Below the pieces are notes generated by a model. It saw only the letters and a program-made list of their open reading frames with translations. It did no database searches and was not told where the DNA came from. Of a stretch of 64,000 nucleotides of DNA, positions 17,308 through 26,294 are shown in pieces. Position 1 is the first letter of the stretch. The number at the start of each line of letters is the position of its first letter. The stretch is from Chryseobacterium lathyri (GTDB taxonomy: Bacteria > Bacteroidota > Bacteroidia > Flavobacteriales > Weeksellaceae), in NCBI RefSeq assembly GCF_030812195.1, contig NZ_JAUSSF010000003.1, positions 186,001-250,000 of the forward strand, written 5' to 3'. Made by a program: the position numbers and the translations under genes.

Positions 17308-18177
17308 TCACTCATTGGTGTGGTTATCTAGATAATGATAACACACATTTTTATAATACCTAAACTGATAATCATAAATCAACATCTCAAATAATCTTTG
17401 ATTAGAAACAAAAACCCTGTTGATATTCATATGAAATATGCTTTGAAAAAAACTTTGTAAAGATATTTCTAAAGATTGATTTTCATAGTGATTAATAATA
17501 TTCTGCAATGCTAAATTACTTTCTTCAATATTGGAAATAACAGATTTTCTCTCTTCCAAAAACTCGTCTGATTGAAGAAAGTTTAAATATTTTGGTTTAA
17601 ACTCTCGATATTTTTTATCGAGTTGAGAATTAAGCTTTTTATCTGCATTAAATTCCTGTTTAAAAGCAATGTTAAAATCTTTGATCCAACCCAGCTTTTC
17701 CTGAATTGTAAAATTGAGTTTGTTCAAAATCTCATCAATATAGAAAAGAGAAATTATGATTTTCTCTTCATCATTGTAAGACAGGCATTGCAGGGTAAAT
17801 TCACTGTTTTTGTAAAATAGAGTTTCAGCTTCTACAATGGTGTTTTCCCCGTAACGTTCGATTTCCCTGTTGTAAGTATCAATTACAATATTTGAAATTT
17901 CTCCACTTTCAATATATTCATGCAGAGCCTTATTAATTTTGTCAAGGATTTTGCTGTAATCATCAATATTATTTAACATAAACCTCACCCTCAAATGTGG
18001 TTTCGGATCATTATAGTGGATAAAAAACCATTTTGAAACATAATCTTCTTCTTGAAAATTTTCAACTAAAGGTTGTAAAGCTTCTTCCAAAATAATATCA
18101 GCAGTTTTTACTCCTGTATAGATTTTAAGATACAGCCATTTACTTCCGGGAATAAATTTTCTTTTTTCCATCGTCAT
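17308..18177 (-). CDS. lanB: LanB elimination-domain protein (thiopeptide-type/SpaB C-terminal family)
   Basis: A stand-alone version of the C-terminal part of class I lanthipeptide dehydratases, which removes glutamate from glutamylated Ser/Thr to give dehydro residues. The 289-residue sequence opens with KWLYLKIYTGVKTADIIL (about 14-31), continues with a WFFIHYNDPKPHLRVRF segment (about 51-67) holding the conserved R-x-R and D-P-K-P-H-L-R pattern, and ends in a helical region with RLFEMLIYDYQFRYYK. It starts 18 bp after the stop of the large LanB protein. Splitting LanB into two proteins is known from the Bacteroidota pinensin system. No cyclase (LanC) gene is seen in the window. Confidence 0.88.
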   Translation of the reverse strand: MTMEKRKFIPGSKWLYLKIYTGVKTADIILEEALQPLVENFQEEDYVSKWFFIHYNDPKPHLRVRFMLNNIDDYSKILDKINKALHEYIESGEISNIVIDTYNREIERYGENTIVEAETLFYKNSEFTLQCLSYNDEEKIIISLFYIDEILNKLNFTIQEKLGWIKDFNIAFKQEFNADKKLNSQLDKKYREFKPKYLNFLQSDEFLEERKSVISNIEESNLALQNIINHYENQSLEISLQSFFQSIFHMNINRVFVSNQRLFEMLIYDYQFRYYKNVCYHYLDNHTNE

Positions 18178-18195
18178 TTATATTCTTCTTTAATA

Positions 18196-20430
18196 TTAAC
18201 TCTTGATTCCGTGCCTGTTCTCTTTGTACATAGGAAAAACAAACTCACGTTTAAAATTGTCGTTCTCGTTATACAAAAACTCTTCAATAATGATTAATTT
18301 CAGTTTTATTATGGTATCAATAAAAATTTTTACCAGATCATAATTTTCAAGATTAATGGTAAGTTTATTATCAGACTGTACCCATTGTATCCACTGTGGA
18401 ATCTGTCTTTTGTATCTCCAAATTCTGATTTCCGACAATAATTGTTCTTTATTCTCAGTGTCATAATTTGTGAGTATTGAAAACCGGGCAAGCTCCTTTT
18501 CTGTAATTTTCCATGAAGCTTTTGATAGAATAATACTCTTGTATTCAACTCTTGGCAAGAACTGATAAATATTTCTTAAATCTCCCCAATTAAAATAAAG
18601 CCCTGACCGTGTGTTTTGACCATGTAGGTCACATAAGAAGTGATAAATAGGCAAAGGATTAGCCGAATAATTATGCGAATTCGTTAAATAAGGTTTGACT
18701 TCTTTGTTTAGCTTTTTAGAACGTAAAACAATTTTATCATTTTTCAAAGAGATATACAGGTCATTTACTGGTATTTGATTTTCTTCTAATAAAACCGATT
18801 GCGCAAGAAAAGGCATTTCATATTTCCTCAATGTAGGTCTTCTAATTACATTTCCAATTCGGGCTTCGGGTAAGTGAATAATTTCAGCTAAAATACAGTC
18901 AGTATTTAATTGTTCTTCTCTTTTTGTGATTATTTTTGTTAAGTTGTGTACTTCTGATTTCTCTGAACAAAACCTTGCTAGAAGATTAGCCGCACTGCTT
19001 CCACCTCCACCATTTATAAAGAGTTTTTCTTGATTGTTTTCAGATACTATTTCTGCTATAACGGAAATAGTATCTGGCAGATCACTCCAATTTTCTTTAA
19101 AATCCTCGAAGTCTTCATCCAATAATTCTATTTTATATTGATTATTTAATAAAGATTCTTGGATTTTTTCATTTAAAGTTTGTTGAAAAGAATCAAGTTC
19201 AATTTTTAAATTTGTTTGATCCTGAGATATAGAAAACTCCAAATTATCAATATAAGGATATAAATTTTTTGTAGCAATATCTTGTCTATAGCCAATACCA
19301 ATTTCTGTATCCAACACAAAGGCTAAAGGCATTTCTTTAGTTTCAAACCTTTCATAAAAAGCTTTTTTAAACCTCTTTAAATGAGTATCTTTTTGAGATA
19401 TTGTGATTTTATTTAAAAAACTAATTGCTTTTTTTAATTCTTTTTTCCAATGAGGTGATAAAATTAATTGTTCTCTGGAATATAGATCGGTTTGGAATAG
19501 ATATTTTTGATCATATTCTGTATTAAACAGTTTAATTAAGCTCTCGATTTCAGAATATAAAGAAACTGGATTTCCAATTTTTTTGTCAACTTCATTTAGT
19601 TTGATTTTTATGGAAATTAGAGTTTCAGCTTCGTTTTTTGATCCTATTCTGCTTAAAACATCAATTATAACATCTAAAAAATCCTTTCCAGATACATTAG
19701 GCTCCAGCTCACTCATTAGAACCTGATTGTCTATGAGCTCATCTATAAACTCTTTGGCTTCTTCTTTTGTAATTTCATCATTAATCAGAATATCTGAAAT
19801 CTGCTGTATTGTTTTGCCTTGTTTTGAGAAATCTAATATGTTCTGTAATTCATTAGAAAGTTGAGCTGATGAAATAATATAGTCTCTTTTTCCATTAGTA
19901 TATTCGTACTCTACATAACGAATCCTATTTCTCACTTTATAAATACTGTTATTGGGATAAAATAAAATTTGATTTCTTATCTCTGGATCTTTCACTAAAT
20001 GATGTGATAAAACAACCAAGAAGTGCATATCCAATTTAGTATCTCTAAAAATATTATCATTTGTAGATTTGTATTTATGATTAAATATGTATGAAGTTTG
20101 GCTAAACTTTCCTAATCCAACTTCAGTAAATAATCCAAAAGGGATTGAGCGGGTGCTCATCCTGCTATAATATTTTAGTAAACTGTTTTTAAGTTTTTGA
20201 TCCTTGTTTGATAGCAAATCCTTTTCTGAGCTAAGCCATTCATTAAGCTTTCCATACAGATAAGGCGAAGCAAGGTAAATCGCCTCCTGAAAAACAGGAT
20301 CAGAATACATTACTTTTAGTTCTGTAGCTGAGATCTGGTCTTTGCTTGCTATTTCCTGAAATTTTTTACATGAGAATAATGGAGTACGAAAAACGTACTC
20401 ATCGAAAAACTGATAAGGAAAATGTGACAT
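18196..20430 (-). CDS. lanB: Lantibiotic dehydratase, N-terminal (glutamylation) protein
   Basis: The glutamyl-tRNA-dependent half of a class I LanB, which adds glutamate to Ser/Thr side chains of the precursor peptide. It has 744 residues. Family features: SMRSTRSIPFGLFTEVGLG-type segment near 90 (here SRMSTRSIPFGLFTEVG), FRDTKLDMHFLV (about 128-139), GGGGSSAANLLARF (about 475), and the run AEIIHLPEARIGNVIRRP (about 513-530) followed by YEMPFLA and VNDLYISLKNDKIVLRSKKL, as in NisB-type enzymes. It begins directly after the S9 peptidase stop and is followed by the elimination protein, so both halves are made together. The substrate is presumably the precursor at 22641-22817. Confidence 0.93.
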   Translation of the reverse strand: MSHFPYQFFDEYVFRTPLFSCKKFQEIASKDQISATELKVMYSDPVFQEAIYLASPYLYGKLNEWLSSEKDLLSNKDQKLKNSLLKYYSRMSTRSIPFGLFTEVGLGKFSQTSYIFNHKYKSTNDNIFRDTKLDMHFLVVLSHHLVKDPEIRNQILFYPNNSIYKVRNRIRYVEYEYTNGKRDYIISSAQLSNELQNILDFSKQGKTIQQISDILINDEITKEEAKEFIDELIDNQVLMSELEPNVSGKDFLDVIIDVLSRIGSKNEAETLISIKIKLNEVDKKIGNPVSLYSEIESLIKLFNTEYDQKYLFQTDLYSREQLILSPHWKKELKKAISFLNKITISQKDTHLKRFKKAFYERFETKEMPLAFVLDTEIGIGYRQDIATKNLYPYIDNLEFSISQDQTNLKIELDSFQQTLNEKIQESLLNNQYKIELLDEDFEDFKENWSDLPDTISVIAEIVSENNQEKLFINGGGGSSAANLLARFCSEKSEVHNLTKIITKREEQLNTDCILAEIIHLPEARIGNVIRRPTLRKYEMPFLAQSVLLEENQIPVNDLYISLKNDKIVLRSKKLNKEVKPYLTNSHNYSANPLPIYHFLCDLHGQNTRSGLYFNWGDLRNIYQFLPRVEYKSIILSKASWKITEKELARFSILTNYDTENKEQLLSEIRIWRYKRQIPQWIQWVQSDNKLTINLENYDLVKIFIDTIIKLKLIIIEEFLYNENDNFKREFVFPMYKENRHGIKS

Positions 20431-22629
20431 CTATTTTTTATGATCTTTTTTAGGCTGATAATCAGGATGTCCTAGTTGCCAGAATGCAAATGCGAAGATA
20501 TTAGATAAGTTAGAATATCTTTGAGCAACAGGAATGTCTCCGCCGTGTCCGCCTTCATAATCGATATTTAAAAGAATAGGATTTTTTGAAGTACTATTAG
20601 TCAATAATTTAGCCACAAACTTAGTAGATTGCCACGGTGCAATTCTGGGATCATTAATTCCGGCACAAATTAGAGTAGCAGGATATTTTTTTCCTTTTTT
20701 GATATGCTGATAAGAATCCATTTCCAATAGTCCTTTAAACTCTATTGAATCATTCGGATTTCCATATTCTTTCATGCTTGTTTCCTGAATACCATTATTA
20801 TCAAATCTTGTAGTATTCAGTACACCAGATTCCACTATTGCTACTTTAAATAATTCTGGTTTTTCTGTCATTGCTCTTCCTATAGCAATACCACCAGCAC
20901 TCGCTCCCCAAATAGCAATTTTTTCAGGTGAGGTAAACTTTTTATCAATTAAATATTCAGCACTGGCTATTAAATCTTTCCAAGTATTAGGCTTTTTATT
21001 TTTTTGTCCATCAATATGCCATTGAGCACCTTTTTCTCCACCTCCTCTTACGTGAGGAATAGCAACTATACCACCTTGATTTACCCATAATAAATAACTC
21101 TTGGCAAAGAATGGTGTTGCAGACTCGCCAAAGGCTCCATAACAGTCCAGAAGTACCGGATTCTTTCCATTTCTCTTAATGCTTTTATTATAAATTAAAG
21201 ACAATGGCACTTCTATCCCATCATAAGATTTTACGGAAAGCTCTTCTACTACAATGTCTTTAAACTCAGGATACTCAATAATAGGAGCAAGGTTTTCTTG
21301 CTTAAATGTATTAGTCGATAAATCATACTTAAAACGTTGTTCATCATTGGCCCATCCAGAACAATTGATCCATATATCAGAAAAAGTTTTTCCTTTTGAT
21401 TGTAAATCTATACTACCTGAAACATATGGCAACTTGATGGAAATATCTTTTCCATTTTGATATAAGTACAATTTAGCCTCTACGCCATTTTTGGCAGTTA
21501 CATAGTAAATACCATCTTTTGTAAGGGCATACTGCTTAATTACCTCATCTTTTTTTTCAGGAACCAATACTTCTGGTTCTTTAAAGTTTTTAGTCGTAAT
21601 ATTAGTTTTGCACAATTTATAATTTGGCGAATTATATCCTGACAAAAAATAGATATCATTTTCTGATAATCTTATTGAAAATGCTTTACTGTCTTTATCA
21701 TACAATAATTTCCAGTCTTTACCTCCTTGCAATAAATCTTTTTTATCAATAAAAAATGCTTTTCTATAATTTTCTGCATCTACCAGTATTCCTATATAAT
21801 ACTGGTCTTCCGGATTGAACGTCAATATAGCAGGATATTCTGTTTTGCTAATTTTCAAATCAGCATTATTGGTGCTCGAAAAAACATCATTTAGCTCTTT
21901 AGGATCTTTTCCAATTCTATAAAGTATAGACTGAGTGTTTTTTCTGAAATCCTTTGATTGTAAATCAACGATTGGATAATAAATATAGAAAAATCCACTG
22001 TTATCTCCTAACCACTTAATTCCGCCAATATTGGAGGGGTTTGTATTAATAATAGCTTGTGGATAAATATTTTTTGTCTCCACATCCATTACAATTACTT
22101 CTGACAACTCTTTACCTCCTTGAGTTAAAGAAATTGCTATTTTACTTCCATCCCAGCTAGGACTTATAAGATTAATAACAAAATTGTTCTTAGAACCATC
22201 TGCTGTTTTCTTTGATGAAATAAAGTTTGTAGGATCATAAAGTAAATTTTCTTTTCCGTTAAATCCATTTCTATAGTAAACTTTTGCAGTCCTTTCTCCT
22301 ACATTTCTTTTTAAATAAAAATATTTATCATTACTGGTTATTTTTAAATCAAATACAGAGTATCCCTGCTTCTTATCAAACTCTAATCTTTTATCTAAAT
22401 AATAATTTTTATTTGGGATTGAGTTCAAAATAGAAGTAGTGAAGCCTGATTGAGCTTTCATCCAATTTGTAACTTTAGGATCTTGCAGATTTTCTAAATT
22501 CCTATACTCGTCAACAATTTTAACCCCAAAATAATCCTCTGTAACAGGGATTGATGGAGCCAGGTCATTTAATTGCGCTTTTAGGAGTATTGTAAAAAAA
22601 AGAGTAATGATAAATATTTTATTTCGCAT
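20431..22629 (-). CDS. Prolyl oligopeptidase family (S9) serine peptidase, exported
   Basis: A 732-residue S9 peptidase with a signal peptide (MRNKIFIITLFFTILLKAQ), a seven-bladed beta-propeller (about 60-430) that limits access to short peptides, and a C-terminal alpha/beta-hydrolase domain. The nucleophile sits in IWGASAGGIAIGRA (about 585); the Asp is in AGINDPRIAPWQ and the His in DYEGGHGGDIP near the C-terminus, so the triad is complete. VIAIPHVRGGGEKGAQWH is the usual oxyanion-region motif. It lies between the precursor gene (11 bp upstream) and LanB with no gap to the latter, which makes it the likely leader- or tail-trimming protease for the peptide. A general peptide-scavenging role is the alternative. 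Confidence 0.9.
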   Translation of the reverse strand: MRNKIFIITLFFTILLKAQLNDLAPSIPVTEDYFGVKIVDEYRNLENLQDPKVTNWMKAQSGFTTSILNSIPNKNYYLDKRLEFDKKQGYSVFDLKITSNDKYFYLKRNVGERTAKVYYRNGFNGKENLLYDPTNFISSKKTADGSKNNFVINLISPSWDGSKIAISLTQGGKELSEVIVMDVETKNIYPQAIINTNPSNIGGIKWLGDNSGFFYIYYPIVDLQSKDFRKNTQSILYRIGKDPKELNDVFSSTNNADLKISKTEYPAILTFNPEDQYYIGILVDAENYRKAFFIDKKDLLQGGKDWKLLYDKDSKAFSIRLSENDIYFLSGYNSPNYKLCKTNITTKNFKEPEVLVPEKKDEVIKQYALTKDGIYYVTAKNGVEAKLYLYQNGKDISIKLPYVSGSIDLQSKGKTFSDIWINCSGWANDEQRFKYDLSTNTFKQENLAPIIEYPEFKDIVVEELSVKSYDGIEVPLSLIYNKSIKRNGKNPVLLDCYGAFGESATPFFAKSYLLWVNQGGIVAIPHVRGGGEKGAQWHIDGQKNKKPNTWKDLIASAEYLIDKKFTSPEKIAIWGASAGGIAIGRAMTEKPELFKVAIVESGVLNTTRFDNNGIQETSMKEYGNPNDSIEFKGLLEMDSYQHIKKGKKYPATLICAGINDPRIAPWQSTKFVAKLLTNSTSKNPILLNIDYEGGHGGDIPVAQRYSNLSNIFAFAFWQLGHPDYQPKKDHKK

Positions 22630-22640
22630 CCTATTAAAAA

Positions 22641-22817
22641 TTATTTTGTGGTTGGTCTTCTTATACCATCATCAAAAGCAATGCTCCCATCATCTCCATT
22701 TGCACAACCATCAATAAATTGCTTGGTCCCACCATATATTTTGTTGGGGTTATCAATTTTTGCCATTTGTAATTTTTTTAACGATAACTTTTTTTCAGTT
22801 TGGTTTTTCTTTTTCAT
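22641..22817 (-). CDS. lanA: Class I lanthipeptide precursor peptide (58 residues)
   Basis: A short gene directly upstream of the S9-LanB operon. Its N-terminal 30 residues are a leader: a Lys-rich start, then LSLKKLQMAKIDNP and the double-glycine end IYGG (27-30). Bacteroidota class I precursors have the same L-S-L-x-K-L-x-x-A-K-(I/L)-D pattern before a GG cleavage site. The 28-residue core contains one Cys (C38), one Ser (S45) and three Thr (T31, T56, T57), plus Gly/Asp-rich GCANGDDGS and a terminal RRPTTK. One Cys permits at most one (methyl)lanthionine ring. The start at 22817 (MKKKNQ) is the only ATG in frame. The product is new to me; the class is inferred from leader and neighbours. 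Confidence 0.85.
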   Translation of the reverse strand: MKKKNQTEKKLSLKKLQMAKIDNPNKIYGGTKQFIDGCANGDDGSIAFDDGIRRPTTK

Positions 22818-22887
22818 TATGAAATAATTTTAAGTCCAATTGCTTACAAAGAAAGCAATATTTTCTCAATCCTAGGAAAAGACATCC

Positions 22888-22905
22888 ATAAATTCATGAA
22901 TTTAT
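22888..22905. promoter_or_regulatory. Perfect 18-bp palindrome between lanthipeptide precursor and regulator
   Basis: ATAAATTCATGAATTTAT. It lies 71 bp upstream of the precursor start and about 120 bp before the regulator start at 23026, in the intergenic space of divergent genes. Its core ATAAATTC-W-TGAAT recurs in the palindrome at 24816-24857 after the regulator gene, so both may be sites for the same protein. Confidence 0.5.
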
Positions 22906-23025
22906 AAATCGAAAATAATAATTAATTATCTGATTGCAAATCTGTTAAATTGAAAATATTTTATTTTCTGTAAGTTTAATTTTTATTGTTAAATAAACAA
23001 TATTTTTGTAGAAAAATGAGGTCAG

Positions 23026-24768
23026 ATGGTGAAAATAAAATTGCTTTTATTATTAGTTATTGTATGTAATTTGTTTTACTCACAAACAAGTAATGCTGAA
23101 AATATCAAAAAAAGTATTTTAAAAGAAAATACGTATGAAGAATTGGAAAGCGAATTCTATAACAGTAATAACGGAGATATCAATCTTAAAAGAAATATTG
23201 CAAAACATTATCTGCAAAAAGCTAAATCCGAGAAAAATAATACTCAAATAGCTGAAGGTTATGTGATGCTACATTTTGATGAAACTTTACCGAATGCGTT
23301 AAAGTATCTTGATAGCTTACAGCTTATCACAAAAAATTCCAAAGAGGATTATTATCCCGCCCGAACCTATCTATTGAGGGGAAATTTATATTTTAAATCT
23401 GACAATCTTCAAGCAGCATTGAATAATTATGTATTAGGTTTAAAATATGCAAAAGAGAAAAGAAATAAAAGACAAATTGCCATTGCTGATATTAGTATTG
23501 CCTATTTGAATAATTATATTGGGAAACATGGAGAAACAGCCAAAACCCTTAAATATTATTTATATAATGTTGATTATCTCAATGAGGATGAGCGTAATAA
23601 TCTTAAATTAAATCTGGCAGATGCTTATATAGAAATTAATAAAATGGATTCTGCATTCACACTAATACAGGAAGGTTTACAATCTTCTAAAACAAGTAAG
23701 GATACTTATGTCTACCACCAAAACCTAAGTTTACTGGGCTATTATGATTTAAAATTAAAAAAATATAAGGAATCTGTCCAAAATTTGCTGAATTGCAAAA
23801 AGTATTTTTTTTCAACAAATGACCCAAGCAAAAGAAATCAAAACTACACACTTTTAAATCTAGGAAAGGCCTATGCTGGATTACAAGAAAAGGATAAAGC
23901 AATAGAAAATTTCATTAAAATTGATTCTATGGTTCTCAAAACAAATTATGTTTTTCCAGAACTTAGAGAGGTATACACATATCTTATTGATTATTATAAA
24001 GGAATGAAGGATAAAGAGAAACAATTATATTATGTTGAAAGATTTTTAAAAGTCGATAATACATTAGATTCTCAGTTTAGATATATTTCCCGAGAGCTCC
24101 CTAGAAGATATGACACGCCTAAATTATTGCAAGAAAAACAAGATATTACCAATGAATTAAAAAAGAAAAAAATGTTTTTTTACATTTCTCTCGGTGTTTT
24201 AATAATAGTTCTTTTGTTATTCATAAATATTTATCTTAAATATAAAAAAGCTGAAAAGAAACACAGAAAAATTGCTCAAGATTTAATCCAATCCGTTAAT
24301 GAAAATAAAACAAAAAAAGAAATCGAGCTTAAAGAAGAGATACTCCGAAATGACCTCCTGCAAAAGAGCTTGGAGAGTGCAGAAGATAAAGCAAACAAAC
24401 CTATTTCCGAAGATATAGCCCAAATGATTCTAAAAGAGCTTGATATTTTTGAAGCTAAATATCAATTTCTAAATACTGGAATCACTTTGGGAAGTCTTGC
24501 GAAAAAAATAAGGACAAATTCTAAATATTTATCTGAAATTATTAATACTTACAAAGGGAAAAATTTTGCAAGTTATCTAAATGATCTCCGTATCGATTAT
24601 GCTATCAAAAGATTAGCAGAAGATAAAAAATTCCGTTCCTATAAATTATCTGCTATTGCAGAAGAACTTGGATATAATAATGAACAAGCATTTGCTTTAG
24701 CCTTCAAAAAAAAGACCAGAACTCCTCTTACTATATATATTAAAGAGATTAATAGATCACAAGAATAA
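23026..24768 (+). CDS. TPR and AraC-type helix-turn-helix membrane regulator
   Basis: A 580-residue one-protein signalling regulator common in Flavobacteriia. It has a signal or first membrane segment (LLLLLVIVCNLFYSQ), a periplasmic solenoid of TPRs (about 55-370), and one clear transmembrane helix (about 383-407, FFYISLGVLIIVLLLFINIY). A charged coiled region follows, then a cytoplasmic AraC-family DNA-binding domain (about 480-575) with the two helix-turn-helix parts (TLGSLAKKIRTNSKYLSEII and AIAEELGYNNEQAFALAFKK). It sits between the leftward lanthipeptide operon and the rightward Cys-peptide operon, with related palindromes on both sides. It is the natural candidate to control both, sensing a peptide outside the cytoplasm. 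Confidence 0.88.
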   Translation: MVKIKLLLLLVIVCNLFYSQTSNAENIKKSILKENTYEELESEFYNSNNGDINLKRNIAKHYLQKAKSEKNNTQIAEGYVMLHFDETLPNALKYLDSLQLITKNSKEDYYPARTYLLRGNLYFKSDNLQAALNNYVLGLKYAKEKRNKRQIAIADISIAYLNNYIGKHGETAKTLKYYLYNVDYLNEDERNNLKLNLADAYIEINKMDSAFTLIQEGLQSSKTSKDTYVYHQNLSLLGYYDLKLKKYKESVQNLLNCKKYFFSTNDPSKRNQNYTLLNLGKAYAGLQEKDKAIENFIKIDSMVLKTNYVFPELREVYTYLIDYYKGMKDKEKQLYYVERFLKVDNTLDSQFRYISRELPRRYDTPKLLQEKQDITNELKKKKMFFYISLGVLIIVLLLFINIYLKYKKAEKKHRKIAQDLIQSVNENKTKKEIELKEEILRNDLLQKSLESAEDKANKPISEDIAQMILKELDIFEAKYQFLNTGITLGSLAKKIRTNSKYLSEIINTYKGKNFASYLNDLRIDYAIKRLAEDKKFRSYKLSAIAEELGYNNEQAFALAFKKKTRTPLTIYIKEINRSQE

Positions 24769-24815
24769 AAAAAATAAAAACATTTTAATTAATTGTTTTA
24801 CAACAGATTAAAAAA

Positions 24816-24857
24816 TATAGATTCAAGAATTTATATCTATAAATTCTTGAATCTATA
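24816..24857. promoter_or_regulatory. 42-bp near-perfect palindrome after the regulator gene
   Basis: Two 20-bp arms (left starting TATAGATTCAAG, right ending CTTGAATCTATA) with a TC centre and no mismatch. No T tract follows, so it is a weaker fit to an intrinsic terminator than to an operator. It shares ATAAATTC-T-TGAAT with the palindrome at 22888. It stands 168 bp before the first Cys-peptide gene and could control that operon; a terminator for the regulator gene remains possible. Confidence 0.55.
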
Positions 24858-25024
24858 GACAATTTACTTTTCTAATGGTAAATTCTTATGCATCTTTGTT
24901 CCAACAAAAAACACAACAATATATTTTTTGTATGTGCGCAGTATAAATATATATAAAATGTTATTTGTTACTACCATGTCATGGATTGTATAATAAAAAT
25001 CATTAAATTTAAATAATTAACAAA

Positions 25025-25225
25025 ATGAAAAAATTAGCTTTATTATCAGTAGTAGCTGTAAGCGCTTTTACTCTTAGCTCATTTACAACAGTAAATAGAG
25101 AAACAAAACCTCTTAAACCGCAAGGATGGAAAGTAACTTGTGCTGATGGAAGTTATGGAGGTTCTTTTATATGTGATTGTTCTCAAACTCAAGCACAACG
25201 TATTGCAGATTTAATGTGCAATTAA
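25025..25225 (+). CDS. Secreted Cys-rich small peptide, copy 1
   Basis: A 66-residue protein with a signal peptide (MKKLALLSVVAVSAFTLSSF) and a mature part holding four Cys in the pattern C-x10-C-x-C-x12-C (CADGS, CDCSQT, MCN). Cys spacing, length and the ending MCN are the same as in the next gene, so the two are paralogues. The mature chain is neutral to slightly acidic, without a leader-GG site, so it is exported as a folded, disulfide-bonded mini-protein rather than a class I lanthipeptide. It opens a four-gene unit with the GLPGLI protein and outer-membrane barrel. No family was recognised; a peptide signal or toxin is the working idea. Confidence 0.8.
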   Translation: MKKLALLSVVAVSAFTLSSFTTVNRETKPLKPQGWKVTCADGSYGGSFICDCSQTQAQRIADLMCN

Positions 25226-25251
25226 AATTTTAATAAACAAATCAAAAAAAC

Positions 25252-25461
25252 ATGAAAAAATTAGCCGTATTATTAGTAGTGGCAGTAAGTGCACTTGCTC
25301 TTAGTTCATTCACTACAAAAAATGTGAAAAAAGAGAATTCTAAACCTTTAATAAGTAAAACATGGAAGGCACTATGTGCTGATGGTAGTGTTGGAGGATA
25401 TTTCACGTGTGATTGCTCACAAACCAGAGCAAATGAGATTGCTCATGTAATGTGCAATTAA
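25252..25461 (+). CDS. Secreted Cys-rich small peptide, copy 2
   Basis: A 69-residue paralogue of the preceding gene: signal peptide MKKLAVLLVVAVSALALSSF, then a more basic spacer (KKENSKPL), then CADGS, CDCSQT and MCN in the same C-x10-C-x-C-x12-C layout. The gap to copy 1 is 26 bp, and both start with an almost identical MKKLA signal, so this is a recent tandem duplication. Substitutions fall mainly outside the Cys framework, as expected if the fold is kept under selection. A GLPGLI-family gene follows 53 bp later. Same uncertainty of role as copy 1. Confidence 0.8.
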   Translation: MKKLAVLLVVAVSALALSSFTTKNVKKENSKPLISKTWKALCADGSVGGYFTCDCSQTRANEIAHVMCN

Positions 25462-25514
25462 AATAACAAATAAGGGTTCTGTAATTCATTTTATAGAACC
25501 TTAAATATATTATT

Positions 25515-26294
25515 ATGAAAAAAATATTTTTAATAAATTTTATACTACTTTCAATTTTTTGTTTTTCACAAAAAGGGTATGTAAAATATGGCTATTTTCA
25601 TGCTCTTACCATTGGAAATGCTAAAGCACCTGAAAGTGAATCATATTTAGTCTTTAATAAACAATCATCTTATTACGTCACCGCAAAAGAAAGTTTAGAA
25701 AAAGCGGCTGATAGGTCAGACCAAAAGACATTTACAAATGACGAAGGAGGAGGAAGCATCTATAACGGTAAAAAAATGAGTGAAGAAGGAGACCAAGTAG
25801 TTAATCATTTGGCAAAAAAAACGATGTGGTCTAATTTACTATATAAAAAACAGGTTTATGTAAAGGAAACTACACCTATAATCAATTGGAAAATAGGGAA
25901 AGAAACTAAAAAAATAGGGAAATTTACCTGTAAAATAGCAACAGTTAATTTTAGAGGGAGAAATTATACAGCATGGTTTACCCCTGAAATTCCATTGCCA
26001 TATGGTCCATGGAAACTGCAAGGATTACCTGGATTAATTCTTGAGGCATATGATACAGGCAAGTTTGTATATTGGAAAGCAAAAAGTATTGAATATCCTT
26101 CAAATACGAAAGAAGAAACAAAATACTTAGACATTCCTGTAAAAGAGAAATTTTTAACATATACAGAATTTAAAAAATTCCAAAAAGACCAACTTGATAG
26201 GCTTATAGAAAAAAACAGAATTGCTAAACAAAGCTATCCTGAAATACAGCTAGAAGGAGTTAAAATATCAGATATGTTTGTTGAGTGTGAGTAA
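25515..26294 (+). CDS. GLPGLI family protein
   Basis: A 259-residue exported protein of the GLPGLI family (named for its motif, here LQGLPGLILEAYD at about 173-185). It has a signal peptide (MKKIFLINFILLSIFCFSQ), KVG-type beta strands, and the family features CKIATVNFRGRNYTAWFTPEIPLPYGPWKLQGLPG. The function of the family is not established. Members commonly pair with a TonB-receptor-like barrel, as here, where the stop overlaps the start of the next gene. The pairing suggests a periplasmic partner of the barrel. The start at 25515 gives a good signal peptide. Confidence 0.92.
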   Translation: MKKIFLINFILLSIFCFSQKGYVKYGYFHALTIGNAKAPESESYLVFNKQSSYYVTAKESLEKAADRSDQKTFTNDEGGGSIYNGKKMSEEGDQVVNHLAKKTMWSNLLYKKQVYVKETTPIINWKIGKETKKIGKFTCKIATVNFRGRNYTAWFTPEIPLPYGPWKLQGLPGLILEAYDTGKFVYWKAKSIEYPSNTKEETKYLDIPVKEKFLTYTEFKKFQKDQLDRLIEKNRIAKQSYPEIQLEGVKISDMFVECE

